DNA of 64,000 bases from Acanthococcus lagerstroemiae (lineage: Eukaryota; Arthropoda; Insecta; Hemiptera; Eriococcidae), in assembly GCA_031841125.1 (NCBI GenBank), contig CM063108.1, positions 41,720,268 through 41,784,267 of the forward strand, written 5' to 3'. The notes below the pieces were generated by a model. It was not told the DNA's origin. It saw only the letters and a program-made list of their open reading frames with translations, and searched no databases. The position numbers and the translations under genes were made by a program. Below, in pieces: positions 54,312 through 64,000 of the stretch (the stretch's first letter is position 1; each line of letters starts with the position of its first letter).

Positions 54312-56754
54312 CATTTATGGTACCTTTTGATGAAAAATGTGCCATTTTCATTGTTTGATTCTCGTGCATTAGCAACGATATGAAAAGTTGAAAGATCCAA
54401 CGAATTTTGCAAAATGATAAAGTTAACAAAGTCACGGAAGAAAATGAAGACGATATTGAGAATGGTGAATCAAACCAAAACCAAAATACCTTTATTGGGG
54501 TACAATCTTATGCCTCGTTAAAATCTACAATATTCGATTTTTTTAGACCAAAGCATAGCCCTCGCCACCCCTGTTCTTATTGAGCGAAAGTTCCCGTGAG
54601 ACGCTCCCATTCTTTTCGATTTTGTGCGCTATGAAAGTTGTTTCCGCTTATAGAAATTTATTAAAGTCGTCACACTATCTGGTGGGAGGTTTTTTACCAG
54701 GTTTTCATAAAGATAGGGAGTTTAACAAAAAGGTGGTTTTATGGGTCTATCGGTCATCTTTCACATTATTCACGTGCCCTCTCCAGTTCCATTTTTTTTC
54801 ACCTTACGTAATGCAGTGTTGTTTATTTTTTATGTTTTGAGTAAATAAATTTGATTCGAATTTGATTTTTCAATTTCGAACTTGATATTTCCCAAATTCC
54901 GAATTATTAGATTTAGCTTAATTTTCTACAGATTAAAGTGAAGAACTTTACCAACCTTCTCTCGAACTTGAAAAAAGGTAATTTTTTGCTTAAGAAAGAA
55001 CGAGTAATTTGAAAACTGATAGCAAGGTAGGAAAAATTGGTGGCCGATAAAATTTGGTACTGATTAACATTCTGAAACTCTTCGTCAATTTGAGTGATAC
55101 TTCGTCTCTCCCACCCCCAACCCCCATGCGTTCTATGTTAATGTATGGTGATGGAATTAGTGGCATTTTAGAGGCAGTTACAAAAGATTTGCAGTTAACC
55201 CTGTTTGTATGTAAAATATTGAAAGGTCTAATTTTTGCCTGAAAATTTTTTCATTTTATGACATATTGGGCTAGTTACAGTGTAAACTCCGATTCTGACA
55301 AAACTTTGTTCCACAATTGTGGACGTAGGAGAGTCGGTCGGCAGACCTCCAATCTTAGAATTGATCCCCATGCTTTCATGCCTGACACGAGAAAGAGAAG
55401 CGGAGGGACTCTTTCTGAGGGGGTTTTCAAATGTCGATATTTTCTCTATTTTATTCTATTTTACTGGATTTTATTCCACATCCTACAATTTTCCTCCTGG
55501 ATCTGGATTTTTTTCGAAGGCTCTCCATGCCTCTGAGAGCTCAATTACCAACTTCATGCTTTTTGTGAAAATTTGCGCAATTTTTCGCCAATTACCTGTG
55601 TTAAAGTCGTTTGGCTCCTTTGTACGATTTGAGTCTTCTCGTCTGAGTAGTCGACCATGCTTAAGTCGTTAGTTTGATTCTTTTTATAAGGCTGGTGAGC
55701 GGTACGGCAGTACACTAAACATGGGGCTCTTCTCCAAGGCGGGATTAAAATGTTTCGCGCCGACTCTCAGAAACGGGAGCACTCCCTCAGAGGTTATTCG
55801 CTTAATCGTTGAGATCGGCTAACCTGATGTATCAATCGTGAAACCGTATTGGCTTGCAAACGGTTTTCTACTCGCTGTTTCAGAGCTGAAGTATTTCAAG
55901 TTCATATGGGCCCCTTATACTATCATCGAGAACTGGAAGTATCGCCGAGCTATAATACCTATACGGTGTAATAACATAATAGCGCCGGCTAAGATAGGTA
56001 CACTCAGATTATAAGGTGAGGGTTAAGAAACCGTCTATTGTGTTAAATCTGTTAATTATTTCCGTTAAATAGAATGGGCAATTTTGCCCCCGAGCAGTGT
56101 AACAATTACCGACCTTGTATCGAGTTCGCCATTATTTAAGAGCGGCGTTCTTGAACTACTAGTATAGGTTTTTGCGTCAACGGTATTATTGTTAAAGAGT
56201 ATACGTATAGTGTTTTCTATAAGCGTCTAGGATATATATTATATACATACAAGAGGGAGAAAGATGTATGAAAACGTTAAAGAGCCAGCGACCAGGTGCT
56301 TTACGAGGTTTAACTGTTCTCTCCGTAACGAGATATCGTTAAGCAGATTTCAAGGAGTACGCACGGTGTAACAGTTAATTACCTGACGTGTCTATCTAGT
56401 AATCGGACGTCTGAGAGCGTGATACTCGAATTTTTCTGACACCTATATATCGTGTAGTGGAGGGGGAAGGGGGCTGAACCGGCTGCAAGGCGTCCCGTAC
56501 GCGAAAATTTTCTGTCCCTGCCTCAATACTCGACTGCGAGCTAAGATTTCAAAGTATTCTTGAAACCAAGTGCGAATGAATGGACGGATTCGGCCGGTTT
56601 CATAATAAATTGGTACCCTCACATAGTTTCAAAATGTGCCGATCTACACATTGGGGGTTGGTCCGTATTTTAAAAACTTTTTCCGATCTGGGCTCTCATC
56701 CACGAAAGTTGTCCTGAAAATTCAAAAATGATGATATATTCCTTAGTCACTCGA
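54312..56754. other. Long stretch without recognised gene
   Basis: Short frames only. 55680-56560 is GC-balanced with no recognisable domain or repeat. Confidence 0.5.
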
Positions 56755-57389
56755 CATCAGCGGCGGCGCGAGCTGAGGACGCGCTAGTGGCTTCACTACG
56801 GGGGCAACCCCTAGGAGTGTGATGTGAATATAAGGCCACCAGCGGCCTCGCAGCCTCTTCACTCCTACCCCGCACTCGCCTACACGTGTTGCCCCTGTTG
56901 TGTCGAGTAACCTGACGGAAGGTTGTGGTAACTAATCCCAGAGGGAAGTTAGGTCGGTCAGCCGAAGAGTGTATGGGGGGAGGAGGGTCTAAACAGGGCA
57001 AATACCTCGTTCAACTTGGGAATGGTCTACTAGACAGTTATAGAGGCAGGGACAGGCCTCTAACACAGGTGCGGCAGTGGAAAACTCAAGCAGTCAAGTA
57101 CAGCGGCGTCCATAGCCCAAATTAGTCGGGCTACTGTCTACTCCACTTAAGGCGAAGCCTCTACCCGATCGTCTTGACCTGTCATGCCATCGAACAAGTA
57201 AGGCTGTAGCTGTGGAACATGGTGCAGTCTGCGCAATGGCACTATGAATAACGCGCACACGTCCGGTCAGCATGAGTCTTGCAGTTGCTGTACAAAATTC
57301 CGGAGTTAAAATAGCCCCCCGATCGGATCCTGGGATAGGGGCTGTATCAACATGCAAGTCATTTCGAAAGCTCCATCATGGTGGTATAA

Positions 57390-58085
57390 GAGTTGGTGCC
57401 TGCATGTTAGACCGCGACAGGACCCTGCGTCCAGAAAGAAGATCAGCTACAATAGACAGAGTTAGGAAGATACGAGATCGATATTACCGCACTTAGTGAG
57501 ACTAGGCTCAATGGGAGTGGCCAGCTGCTGGAGAGCAACTTTTCTTTCTTCTGGTCTGGAAAAGAGGCAGGAAGGCCCAGAACAGGTGAAGTAGTCTTTG
57601 CCATCAGGAATAAGTTGGCCAATGAACTAACAGAGTTCCCAGAACCAATTTTAGACAGGATCACCAAGACGCGGCTCAGGGTGTCAGTCCAGCAATTGAT
57701 CACTTTGACAGGAGTATACTCACTTACGATGCAGTCTCCAGATCATGAAATCGAAAGCTTCTACAGATCGCTTGATACAGTCCTGGACTCAATTCCGGAC
57801 CGAATTGTTCTACTTGGTGACTTCAATGCTCGAATAGGGAAGGACCACATTGCGGCCGGAAGAGTATTGGGTAGACATGGGAGAGGAAAAGTGAACGCAA
57901 ACGGAGAGCTACTCCTGGGGCTGTGCGCATCGCATGGTCTGGCAATCACCAACACCTACTTCCAATTGAAGGCACACCATAGACCTCAGATCGAAGCATG
58001 GACACATAATAGACTATGTGATTGTGAGGTAGAGGCATATACAAGAGGTAGTGAGCACCAAGGCAAAGCGTGGTTCAGCCTGTGA
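57390..58085 (+). pseudogene. LINE APE-type endonuclease (two frameshifts)
   Basis: LDRDRTLRPERRSATIDRV (57401 on), then a shift near 57475 to YEIDITALSETRLNGSGQLL (Glu of the SETR box), FSFFWSGKEAGRPRTG, FAIRNKLANELTEFPEPI, VQQLITLTGVYSLTMQSPDH, EIESFYRSLDTVLDSIPDRI, VLLGDFNARIGKDHIAAG (intact GDFNA box) and HGLAITNTYFQLKAHHR. The SDH-like box, DTDHFLLVSC, follows in another frame at about 58085. Of all LINE endonucleases here this one keeps most catalytic motifs. Confidence 0.9.
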
Positions 58086-58259
58086 CACTGATCACTTCCT
58101 CCTGGTTAGCTGTATGGTCCTCAAGCCATTCAAGGCCAGGAGAGGGGGAAGTCCTAAAAAGCAACCTGGGTTTAAATGTCAGTTTATTAAGGAACCAGGA
58201 GGTTAAGACGCGGTTTGTGGCTACTTTGGCGGGGAAGCTGGAGGAAAAAGGCTGCACCC

Positions 58260-58605
58260 GATGACGCTGTGAAGGATTGCTAGGATAACATAAAGTCCTG
58301 TGTCCTCAAAGCAGGAGGAGAAGTGCTTGGGACAATCAAGAAGAAATGCCCTGATTGGTTCAACGAAAACGAGGATCAGGTAGTCCCCCTCATCAAGAGG
58401 AGAAATGAGCTACAAGCCAAAATCTTGAGCTGCCCTTCCAATCAACAGTACCAGGAGGATCTGCAGGAGTCCAAGAGAGAGCTCCAAAAGGAAACTAGAA
58501 GGTTCAAAAATGAATGGTTCATAGGTAAAGCAGAGGAAATCCAGAGATTTGCTGAGGATCATGACCGCTCAGCACTAGCGCTTGTAACTGGAATATTGCA
58601 GAAGA
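58260..58605 (+). pseudogene. LINE linker after endonuclease
   Basis: GEVLGTIKKKCPDWFNENED, then VVPLIKRRNELQAKILSCPS and LQKETRRFKNEWFIGKAEEI: the WFDEN...LI..K...... segment that precedes the RT in this group of LINEs. Homology stops at about 58605. Confidence 0.85.
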
Positions 58606-58669
58606 TTCGAAGAATGATTTCCAAATTTCTATAAGTATCTTTATTTTTTGTTCTCTTAATTAATTTAAT

Positions 58670-59310
58670 GTAGGAAATCAAAGATATGTAGTACATTCTT
58701 GCAGTTTCTTATCTTCATTACTTAAATGACTCGGAGCTTCTTTTGTGAAACTTTCAAGTTCAAAATATAATTGGTATTCATTGATATCTTCTAAGTACTT
58801 GCAAGCTAATGTTTTTACTCTTTCTTTCAGTTCATCATCTGAAATTTTAGTAAATTCAACTCCCATAGTAGAAACCTGAAATATGAATCAATTTTCTGTA
58901 AAGTACTGTATCTCCCTCTTAAATCTGTTGTTATGGAATCAGTTATCTCAAAAACATAAGCTCTGAAATCTTGAATTGGTAACAGTACTATTTCCTCCCC
59001 TTTATCCAAATCAACTTTCTTCTTCTTTCGTCTTCTTTTTACGGGAAAATCAGTCTGCAACCCCAATTCTTCGTCAATTTCTTTTGATCTTAAGTTATCT
59101 AAAGCTGACAGTAATCAAGCATTTTTTTTTCAGCAACATCAAGCGGCACATCCATTTTTCGAAGGCATATATTCACTCTATTAAAATTCAAAATTTGGTC
59201 CCGCATAATAGCTTTACAAATGAAGGAATAATAAATGTACTTAATCAACATTAGGGCTCCAGACTTCGATTCGTCAGTACCTACTATTTTCACTTTCCGA
59301 TATTTCATAA
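58670..59310 (-). pseudogene. hAT transposase fragment (ZMYM1-like)
   Basis: Minus strand: KYRKVKIVGTDESKSGALML, LRKMDVPLDVAEKKM, a shifted ALDNLRSKEIDEELGLQTDF, PVKRRRKKKKVDLDKGEEIV, then YVFEITDSITTDLRGRYSTL, QKIDSYF, and LKERVKTLACKYLEDINEYQ, LYFELESF. The succession resembles the helical insertion region of ZMYM1-like hAT transposases. The catalytic residues are not in this part. A MITE sits 19 bp upstream. Confidence 0.75.
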
Positions 59311-59328
59311 AATGCTCCGAGTATTCCT

Positions 59329-59770
59329 CAGCCCCGTAGCCAGAGTTTGTGTGTGGGTGGGGCTCTATGAACCTTCTGGGGGACCGAGGCCGTTATTTTT
59401 TAATAAGCGAACAGAAAAGTGTACATGGGTTTTATATTTTATTTCAATAATGTATCACGATTGTACGCGGCTGCTCGGGTCTTGGGTCTTGATATCTGGT
59501 CTCGTTGTTTAAATAGGCTCGGGTAACGCAGCGAGAGTGTAATGGGACCATTACATAAAAATCCCATTTCCAATCCAACAGTCCCAAATTAGTTAATCAA
59601 GTTTCTATTCTAAATTTTAAAATGTTTCTCTGATATTCTTTACATCTCTTCTTTCATTCTTGTTCAGCGTAATGATGATTTTTTTTTTAAATGATGGTAT
59701 CTTTGCCTAAGGGGGCTCAAAGTACGTTTAGAGGGGGCAGCTCCAGCTTTCCCCCATGGCTACGGGACTG
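59329..59770. mobile_element. hAT MITE, 442 bp
   Basis: Ends CAGCCCCGTAGCCA (59329) and TGGCTACGGGACTG (ending 59770). Flanks GTATTCCT (59321-59328) and GTATTCCC (59771-59778) form an 8-bp target duplication with one mismatch. The termini are close to those of the 7224-7815 element, indicating one family. Confidence 0.93.
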
Positions 59771-59778
59771 GTATTCCC

Positions 59779-60600
59779 TCCAAATTATTGCGCATAACAT
59801 GAACACTCTCATATCTGCTGCACCACCAGGTATCAGAGTGCGTTTCGGCTTTTTATCAACATTTTTGCAAAGAATGTCCCAACGCGCAGTGAAGCGAGAG
59901 CAGAATGTACCTAGATAATTTTTTTAAATCAAATTGAGTCTTTGCTTGCAGTGGAGTGGGTCGAGCCACAGAAACACGCCTTCGCTCCGCCGCTGTCTTT
60001 CGACTAATATAGGATATGCGGCCGAAAAAACGGCAGGATTAAAAAAAATTCTAGAAACAAAAATAATTAATTTTTTACTATAACATTGAATAGGTTTGTG
60101 AGATACATGTTGTGTTACCCCTTTTACGGGTACAGATACGTAAGCCACTGTCTTACTCCGCCCACCGCAAGGCATATGTTTCCGTCACCTTTTTCCAGGC
60201 TTTCCTGTTGGATGCTGTACGAGTCTAGCATCGACCCGTTAGGTTAAGGATCTCAGTGCTCCCATTGTCATCACGCACGCGAGCCTTTGCCGGTGGTCTA
60301 GTTTTCCTCTCTGACTTTGACCACGTGGACCCGGCCCCATTACACAGTGGCCGCATATGCCCGGGTCGTACACCGGGATATTTCCAGAGCATCATTTTGG
60401 GAGAGAGGCCCCATTCGGTAGCCTAATTTTTTAGTTTTTTTTTTGGGGGGGAAGGGGCTTTTTGAAGATTTGGGGCTATACCTCTCAATTCCTCTATTTG
60501 CTCCCATGGAGAACGTAATCTTGAACCCGCTGTACTCTGCTGAAGACGATCGACGCTGCTCGAGCAAGAAATCAGGAACCAGAGCTGAGCAGCGTGGGTG
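59779..60600. other. Unassigned stretch
   Basis: No recognised gene. A G8 run lies near 60446. Confidence 0.5.
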
Positions 60601-60785
60601 CAGAGGATGAAGAGCCAAAATGTAGAGATTAGGCACGGCACGTGGACCCACCGACTCGATTGTCGCCCGAGGATGAAGAGTTACACTTGACTGGAATCGA
60701 ACGAGCACTTATCGAGCACCCGGGCACATCCTTAACCAGCGGAGCGAGCCAGGCGCGGATGTCGTAGCTACTTAGTTCCGATCGG
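60600..60785 (-). repeat. Possible tRNA-like SINE remnant
   Basis: On the minus strand CTGGCTCGCTCCGCTGGTTA (box-A-like) is followed about 40 bp on by GTTCGATTCCAGTCAAG (box-B-like, plus-strand CTTGACTGGAATCGAAC at about 60686). Single copy in this window, so unproven. Confidence 0.35.
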
Positions 60786-60797
60786 CTGGCCCGGGTA

Positions 60798-61436
60798 ATG
60801 GATGCACGGCATACGTTGTCTTCCTCTGTTTCAGCCTCTCGAATACGAAAATCGTATCCGGCCATCGATTATGATCGAAATTTGGCGAGGTGTGTACTCG
60901 GAGACAATAGCCACTCCAGCGACAGTGCTGTACTCGATGACGCGATTGAAGTCGAGAAATGGATACATGTATGTGGCGGCCGCCGGTACACGAGCAGTCG
61001 AGCTCACCGGGTACGCCTACAACTGGTTGCGGTTTCACGCATTTGTCGGCAGTCGGTGCTTATAATAAACTGTATCGCCGGGCAAATGAAACGCTTCTGT
61101 TTCGAATACGTGAAATATTTACGATTATTCGAATATCGAGAATATTTCACGTGCACGAGCATCGGAACCTCCGACCGCACCGCCGATATTAATAAAAACA
61201 TCCGCTCCGGCTCGGGGAACTTTCTAATCGCGGGTAATGACACTCGTAAATTTTCTGGATCGAGAGAGAATACACGCGGCTACCGATGCCGACCGATGCT
61301 ATTCCGCCGCTATCGAGAGCAAAAATACCGCAGATTGCCCTTTAGAAAATTGGGCACACAAATAGTTGGAACACGAGAAAAGGTATTTTTTACCGGGATA
61401 GGTAGGCACTTCTTTAATGATTTTTTGAAAAAGTAA
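60798..61436 (+). other. 212-codon open frame, probably not a gene
   Basis: The longest frame of the window (starts MDARHTLSSSVSASRIRKSY). The region is GC- and CG-rich and all other frames, on both strands, are also unusually open, which argues for chance openness. The product is Arg/Ser/Tyr-rich with no domain, signal peptide or repeats that I recognise. A hairpin with perfect 11-bp arms CGTGAAATATT / AATATTTCACG (61109-61151) lies within it. Confidence 0.3.
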
Positions 61437-61582
61437 ATCCGATGACGGTTAAGTTTCAAGCGATGCTTATGCGAAGAGCAAGATCAGTTTCGAAGTTGAG
61501 TGATGACCCTGGAAAATTACGAAACCTTGATGTCCGCAAAATTGTGAATAAAATAATGGTAGAGTAGGGTAAGGCGATAGTC

Positions 61583-61652
61583 CGTGGCTCTCCAGACACC
61601 ACATCCCTGGTCTCGGAAACTGCTCTTTCAAGTCTCGCGTCGATGACTAAAG
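61583..61652 (+). repeat. Repeat A, copy 6 (70-bp piece)
   Basis: GTGGCTCTCCAGACACCACA through CTCGGAAACTGCTCTTTCAA and GTCTCGCGTCGATGACTAAAG matches the central third of the unit. Both ends missing. Confidence 0.8.
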
Positions 61653-61861
61653 AAAAATTTTGACCCATTGTAAATTAACTGGATAAAATTGAAAACTTGA
61701 AAAAAATTTATTATATTGTAAAATTTGACAAACATTGTCAAGTTACAAATCTGAGGTACATTGCCTCTGTCTTCTCCTCGTCTGGACTCGAACCTAACGA
61801 CAAACTATCAAACATTGACATTTTCTGATGGAGAAAATTCCCCTCCCCTAAGATCGTCACC

Positions 61862-62480
61862 TCTGCTTTTTTTATTTTTATTTATTTATTTATTTATTTA
61901 TTGTTTCCAAATTACATTTCTGGCTGTACTGTATGACACTGAGAACCACCTTTTGCTTAGCAGCTTGTCGGTGTTTCTCTCAGGTCATTTACAATAATCA
62001 TGTGTACTTAGTTTACTTCATTATTACAGCGGATATAGACTAATTCAATTAATATATCTTTCTTTCTTTTTCATGATTTCATTTACATAGTCGATTGTTA
62101 TTTGTATGCTGTTGCGATTTTCAAACCAGTTTTTGCTTATATTTTCAATTTTGTGCTTATTTCTAATTTCTTTGAAAGCGGGACATGTCAAGGTGTGATC
62201 TGGGGTGTCTGTTAATTTTTTTTTTGCAGTTTATGCAGGTGTCATCTTCTATGATTTTGAATTTTTTTAAATATACGCCAAAGTTTCCGTGACCTGTTAG
62301 GAATTGTGTGAGGTAGAAGTTAGGTTTTAGTTCTTTATTTTTAAGTCTTTCTTCAATGTTTGGTATTAATTCATAAGTTCTTCTTCCTTTTTTCGGAGGT
62401 GTTATATTCTTCTTGCCAGAGATTGATGTATTTAGCTTTAGTTTCATTTATTCTCTCTTTTTTCTGGGTTGGAGTGAGTT
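61862..62480 (-). mobile_element. LINE C-terminal fragment with (TAAA)n tail
   Basis: Minus strand: KGRRTYELIPNIEERLKNKE, LKPNFYLTQFLTGHGNFGVY, KKFKIIEDDTCINCKKKIN, then in another frame RNKHKIENISKNWFENRNSI, QITIDYVNEIMKKKERYIN and stop near 62040. The 3' region ends in a (TAAA)n tract at 61866-61905, seen as (TTTA)n on the plus strand, which I take as its tail. R1/Jockey-type by the LTGHG block; AT-rich and distinct from the element at 701-2485. Confidence 0.88.
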
Positions 62481-62700
62481 GGGATGTTTTTATGTGCCAC
62501 AGCATTTTCAGTGTTATTATTTAGTCTTGAAAATTTTTCACAGAAGGTACATAACTGGATGATCTGTTTATTTCCTAAGGTCTGATATCGATCAGGGAAC
62601 TCAAGAAGCACCCAGGTATACATTTTAGGTTAGTAAATATATTAAGTAGAAAGTAGATTAAATATCTTTTGAATTTGAATAAGCTGTTATACGTTCATTA
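62481..62700. other. Spacer
   Basis: No recognised feature. Confidence 0.4.
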
Positions 62701-62704
62701 TAAA

Positions 62705-63571
62705 AACACTATCCAGTCTGCCTACAGACAGGGCTAGAGACCATAGTAGGACCATTCATAGGGTCCTCAGAGCATCATTAGCCCTAGGGCACATTCCAAA
62801 ATCGTGGAGGGGTGTGAGAGTGGTGTTTTTGCCTGAACCAGGCAGAAACCCCTGTAAGGCCAAATCCTACAGGCCGATAAGTCTCTCATCATTCATGCTC
62901 AAAACCATGGAAAGGCTGATAGACAGGCACCTAAGAGACGTTACCCTGAAAAGGTTCTCACTACATAAGAACCAGCACGCATATAGGGCAGGCAGATCAG
63001 TAGAGTCATCACTGCACTCGCTTGTTACGGCAACTAAGAGACGGATGACTAGCGGAGATTATGTCCTGGCAACATTCATGGATATACAGGGAGCGTTTGA
63101 CGCGACCTTTCATGGATCAATAGAAATAGACCTGAAGGAAAGGGAAGTGAAGGAAAGCTTAATAAACTGGATTATATCTATGCTAAAAAGCAGGGAGGTC
63201 CAGATAACATACCAACAAGAACAGATACATGCAACGACCATCAGGGGCTGTCCACAAGGGGGAGTACTCTCTCCCCGACGGTTTGCTGGAGGAGTTGAAT
63301 GGTCAAAAAATATACACACAGGGCTACGCTAATGATTCGGCTGTGGTGGTAACCGGCAAATTCCTGGGAACTATCGCGGAGTTAACGCAGTGGGGCTCCA
63401 ATGTGTGGAAAAATGGAGAGTGAAAAAGGATATCGATAAGCCCGGACAAAACTGAGATCACTCTTTTCACCCGTAAAAGGAAAGGCAAGGAGTTGATCAA
63501 GGTGCAATACAAGGGAAGACCGTTAGCCCTCACAGGAAAGGCGAAGTACTTAGGAGTGGCTGTAATAGGAA
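62705..63571 (+). pseudogene. Jockey-type LINE reverse transcriptase (broken)
   Basis: DRARDHSRTIHRVLRASLAL, GHIPKSWRGVRVVFLPEPGR, KSYRPISLSSFMLKTMERLI, NQHAYRAGRSVESSL, LATFMDIQGAFDAT (motif A), TTIRGCPQGGVLSP (motif B), then a shift to DGLLEELNGQKIYTQGYAND (63265 on), where the catalytic YADD reads YAND, the first Asp lost. PDKTEITLFTRKRK, LTGKAKYLGVAVI end the reading at 63571, where MULE-like sequence begins. A stop after WKNGE (63421). Confidence 0.9.
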
Positions 63572-63650
63572 AGCGCCAATCCCTTGAAATTTAGCAATAT
63601 GAAGTGTAAAGAAAGCGCCAGCTAAGGTTATAGGAAAGCGCCAGTGTCCG
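63565..63650 (+). repeat. Triplicated GGAAAGCGCCA motif at the LINE/MULE junction
   Basis: ATAGGAAAGCGCCAAT (63568 on), AAAGAAAGCGCCAGCT (63612 on) and ATAGGAAAGCGCCAGT (63631 on) within 80 bp. Likely the terminal region of the MULE that entered the LINE, but the other end lies beyond the window. Confidence 0.7.
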
Positions 63651-64000
63651 TCGTTTGCCTCTGCAATGAAATAACGATGAGTGAGAGTCACTTCGCGTCA
63701 CTCGATTTTGAAGCGGCTGCGCACACGGCTGTACGGGTCATATTTCCAGGGAGTACCATAAAAGGTTGCCGATTCCACCTAGGCCAAGCGTGGCACAGGA
63801 AAATTGTTGAATTTGGGCTGAAAAAAGAATACGAACAGAAAGATTTTGAAAAAAGTGGGTGGCTGAAATTTTTTTTTCACTGCCGTTCCTACATTATTTC
63901 GAGGTTGAGGATGCATTTTGTTGTCTCATCTCTGAGGCACCTGAGGTAGTAGGAACACCGATTTTGAAATTCGCTGATTACGTCCTCGATACTTATATTT
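63644..64000 (+). pseudogene. MULE transposase core fragment (runs off the window)
   Basis: CLCNEITMSESHFASLDFEA, AAHTAVRVIFPGSTIKGCRF, HLGQAWHRKIVEFGLKKEYE: the second catalytic Asp region (DFE) and the conserved IKGCRFHL-x-QxWxRK helix of MULE transposases. The first Asp region is missing and only about 70 bp separate it from the presumed terminus, so the copy is internally deleted. In-frame stop at 63947-63949; further sequence may continue in another frame to the edge. Confidence 0.88.

Larger units (their letters stand above)
56755..58605 (+). mobile_element. 3'-truncated LINE: 5' region and endonuclease
   Basis: GC-rich 5' region from about 56755, then the endonuclease and the start of the endonuclease-RT linker (to about 58605). 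The RT and the 3' end are missing, which is unusual because LINEs are normally lost from the 5' end; a later deletion is the likely cause. It differs in codon wording and GC content from the A-rich RTE copies at 45-48 kb, so it is a separate family. Confidence 0.87.

Noticed and set aside
1..64000. CRISPR arrays, bacterial operons, riboswitches
   Set aside because: No spaced direct repeats of the right size and no prokaryotic gene organisation; splice-like signals and retroelements show a eukaryotic genome.

Overview
This window is eukaryotic and almost certainly from an arthropod, most likely an insect; the order cannot be fixed from this sequence. There is no bacterial gene organisation, no CRISPR and no intact host gene. 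The background is AT-rich with islands of GC-richer sequence. Nearly everything recognisable is a transposable-element remnant: R1-, RTE- and Jockey-type LINEs, an internally deleted Ty3/gypsy LTR element, Mutator-like (MULE), hAT, piggyBac-like, pogo/Tigger-like and integrase-type DNA transposons, MITEs and a tRNA-derived SINE. The only candidate host-type gene is a C2H2 zinc-finger array at 12.25-13.19 kb, and it carries a frameshift.

Layout. 0-4 kb: a dispersed GC-rich repeat ('repeat A', copy 1) abuts a 5'-truncated R1-type LINE, followed by a TIR transposon (2511-3897) carrying a KRBA2/SCAND3-like integrase that lost half its catalytic core. 5.5-6.3 kb: repeat A copy 2 is fused to a decayed 28S rRNA fragment. 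6.5-10 kb: two hAT MITEs with 8-bp target duplications and a degenerate ~120-bp tandem repeat. 10.5-16 kb: SINE copy 1, a large foldback with a 31-nt near-perfect palindrome, the zinc-finger array, RTE LINE pieces and an RNase-H LINE tail. 17.9-22.5 kb: two RTE endonuclease segments, each split by an insertion, SINE copy 2, a hAT transposase remnant and a TIR element with internal iterations. 25.4-28.75 kb: MULE transposase N-terminal part (FLYWCH finger plus core) beside a complete-ended but internally deleted LTR retrotransposon. 30.9-35.2 kb: two more copies of the RNase-H LINE and two hAT elements. 38.3-43.9 kb: repeat A copy 4, a pogo-like end, a 1.2-kb TIR element with a nested piggyBac-like MITE, and a TA-flanked TIR element. 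44.5-49.8 kb: RTE LINE remains, the longest split by repeat A copy 5, then a MULE C-terminal region with a SWIM finger and SINE copy 3. 52.6-64 kb: hAT and TIR MITEs, a LINE endonuclease region, a hAT transposase fragment, two LINE fragments, and a MULE core fragment running off the window end.

The elements are nested: hAT elements sit inside LINEs, a piggyBac-like MITE inside a larger TIR element, repeat A inside an RTE element, and a MULE inside a LINE. Several insertions could be bounded to the base by their target-site duplications. The least explained items are repeat A (six copies, all on the same strand, one joined to 28S rDNA), the SINE family, and the 39.07-40.30 kb element whose ends carry clustered inverted copies of an ATTGCGTCC motif.
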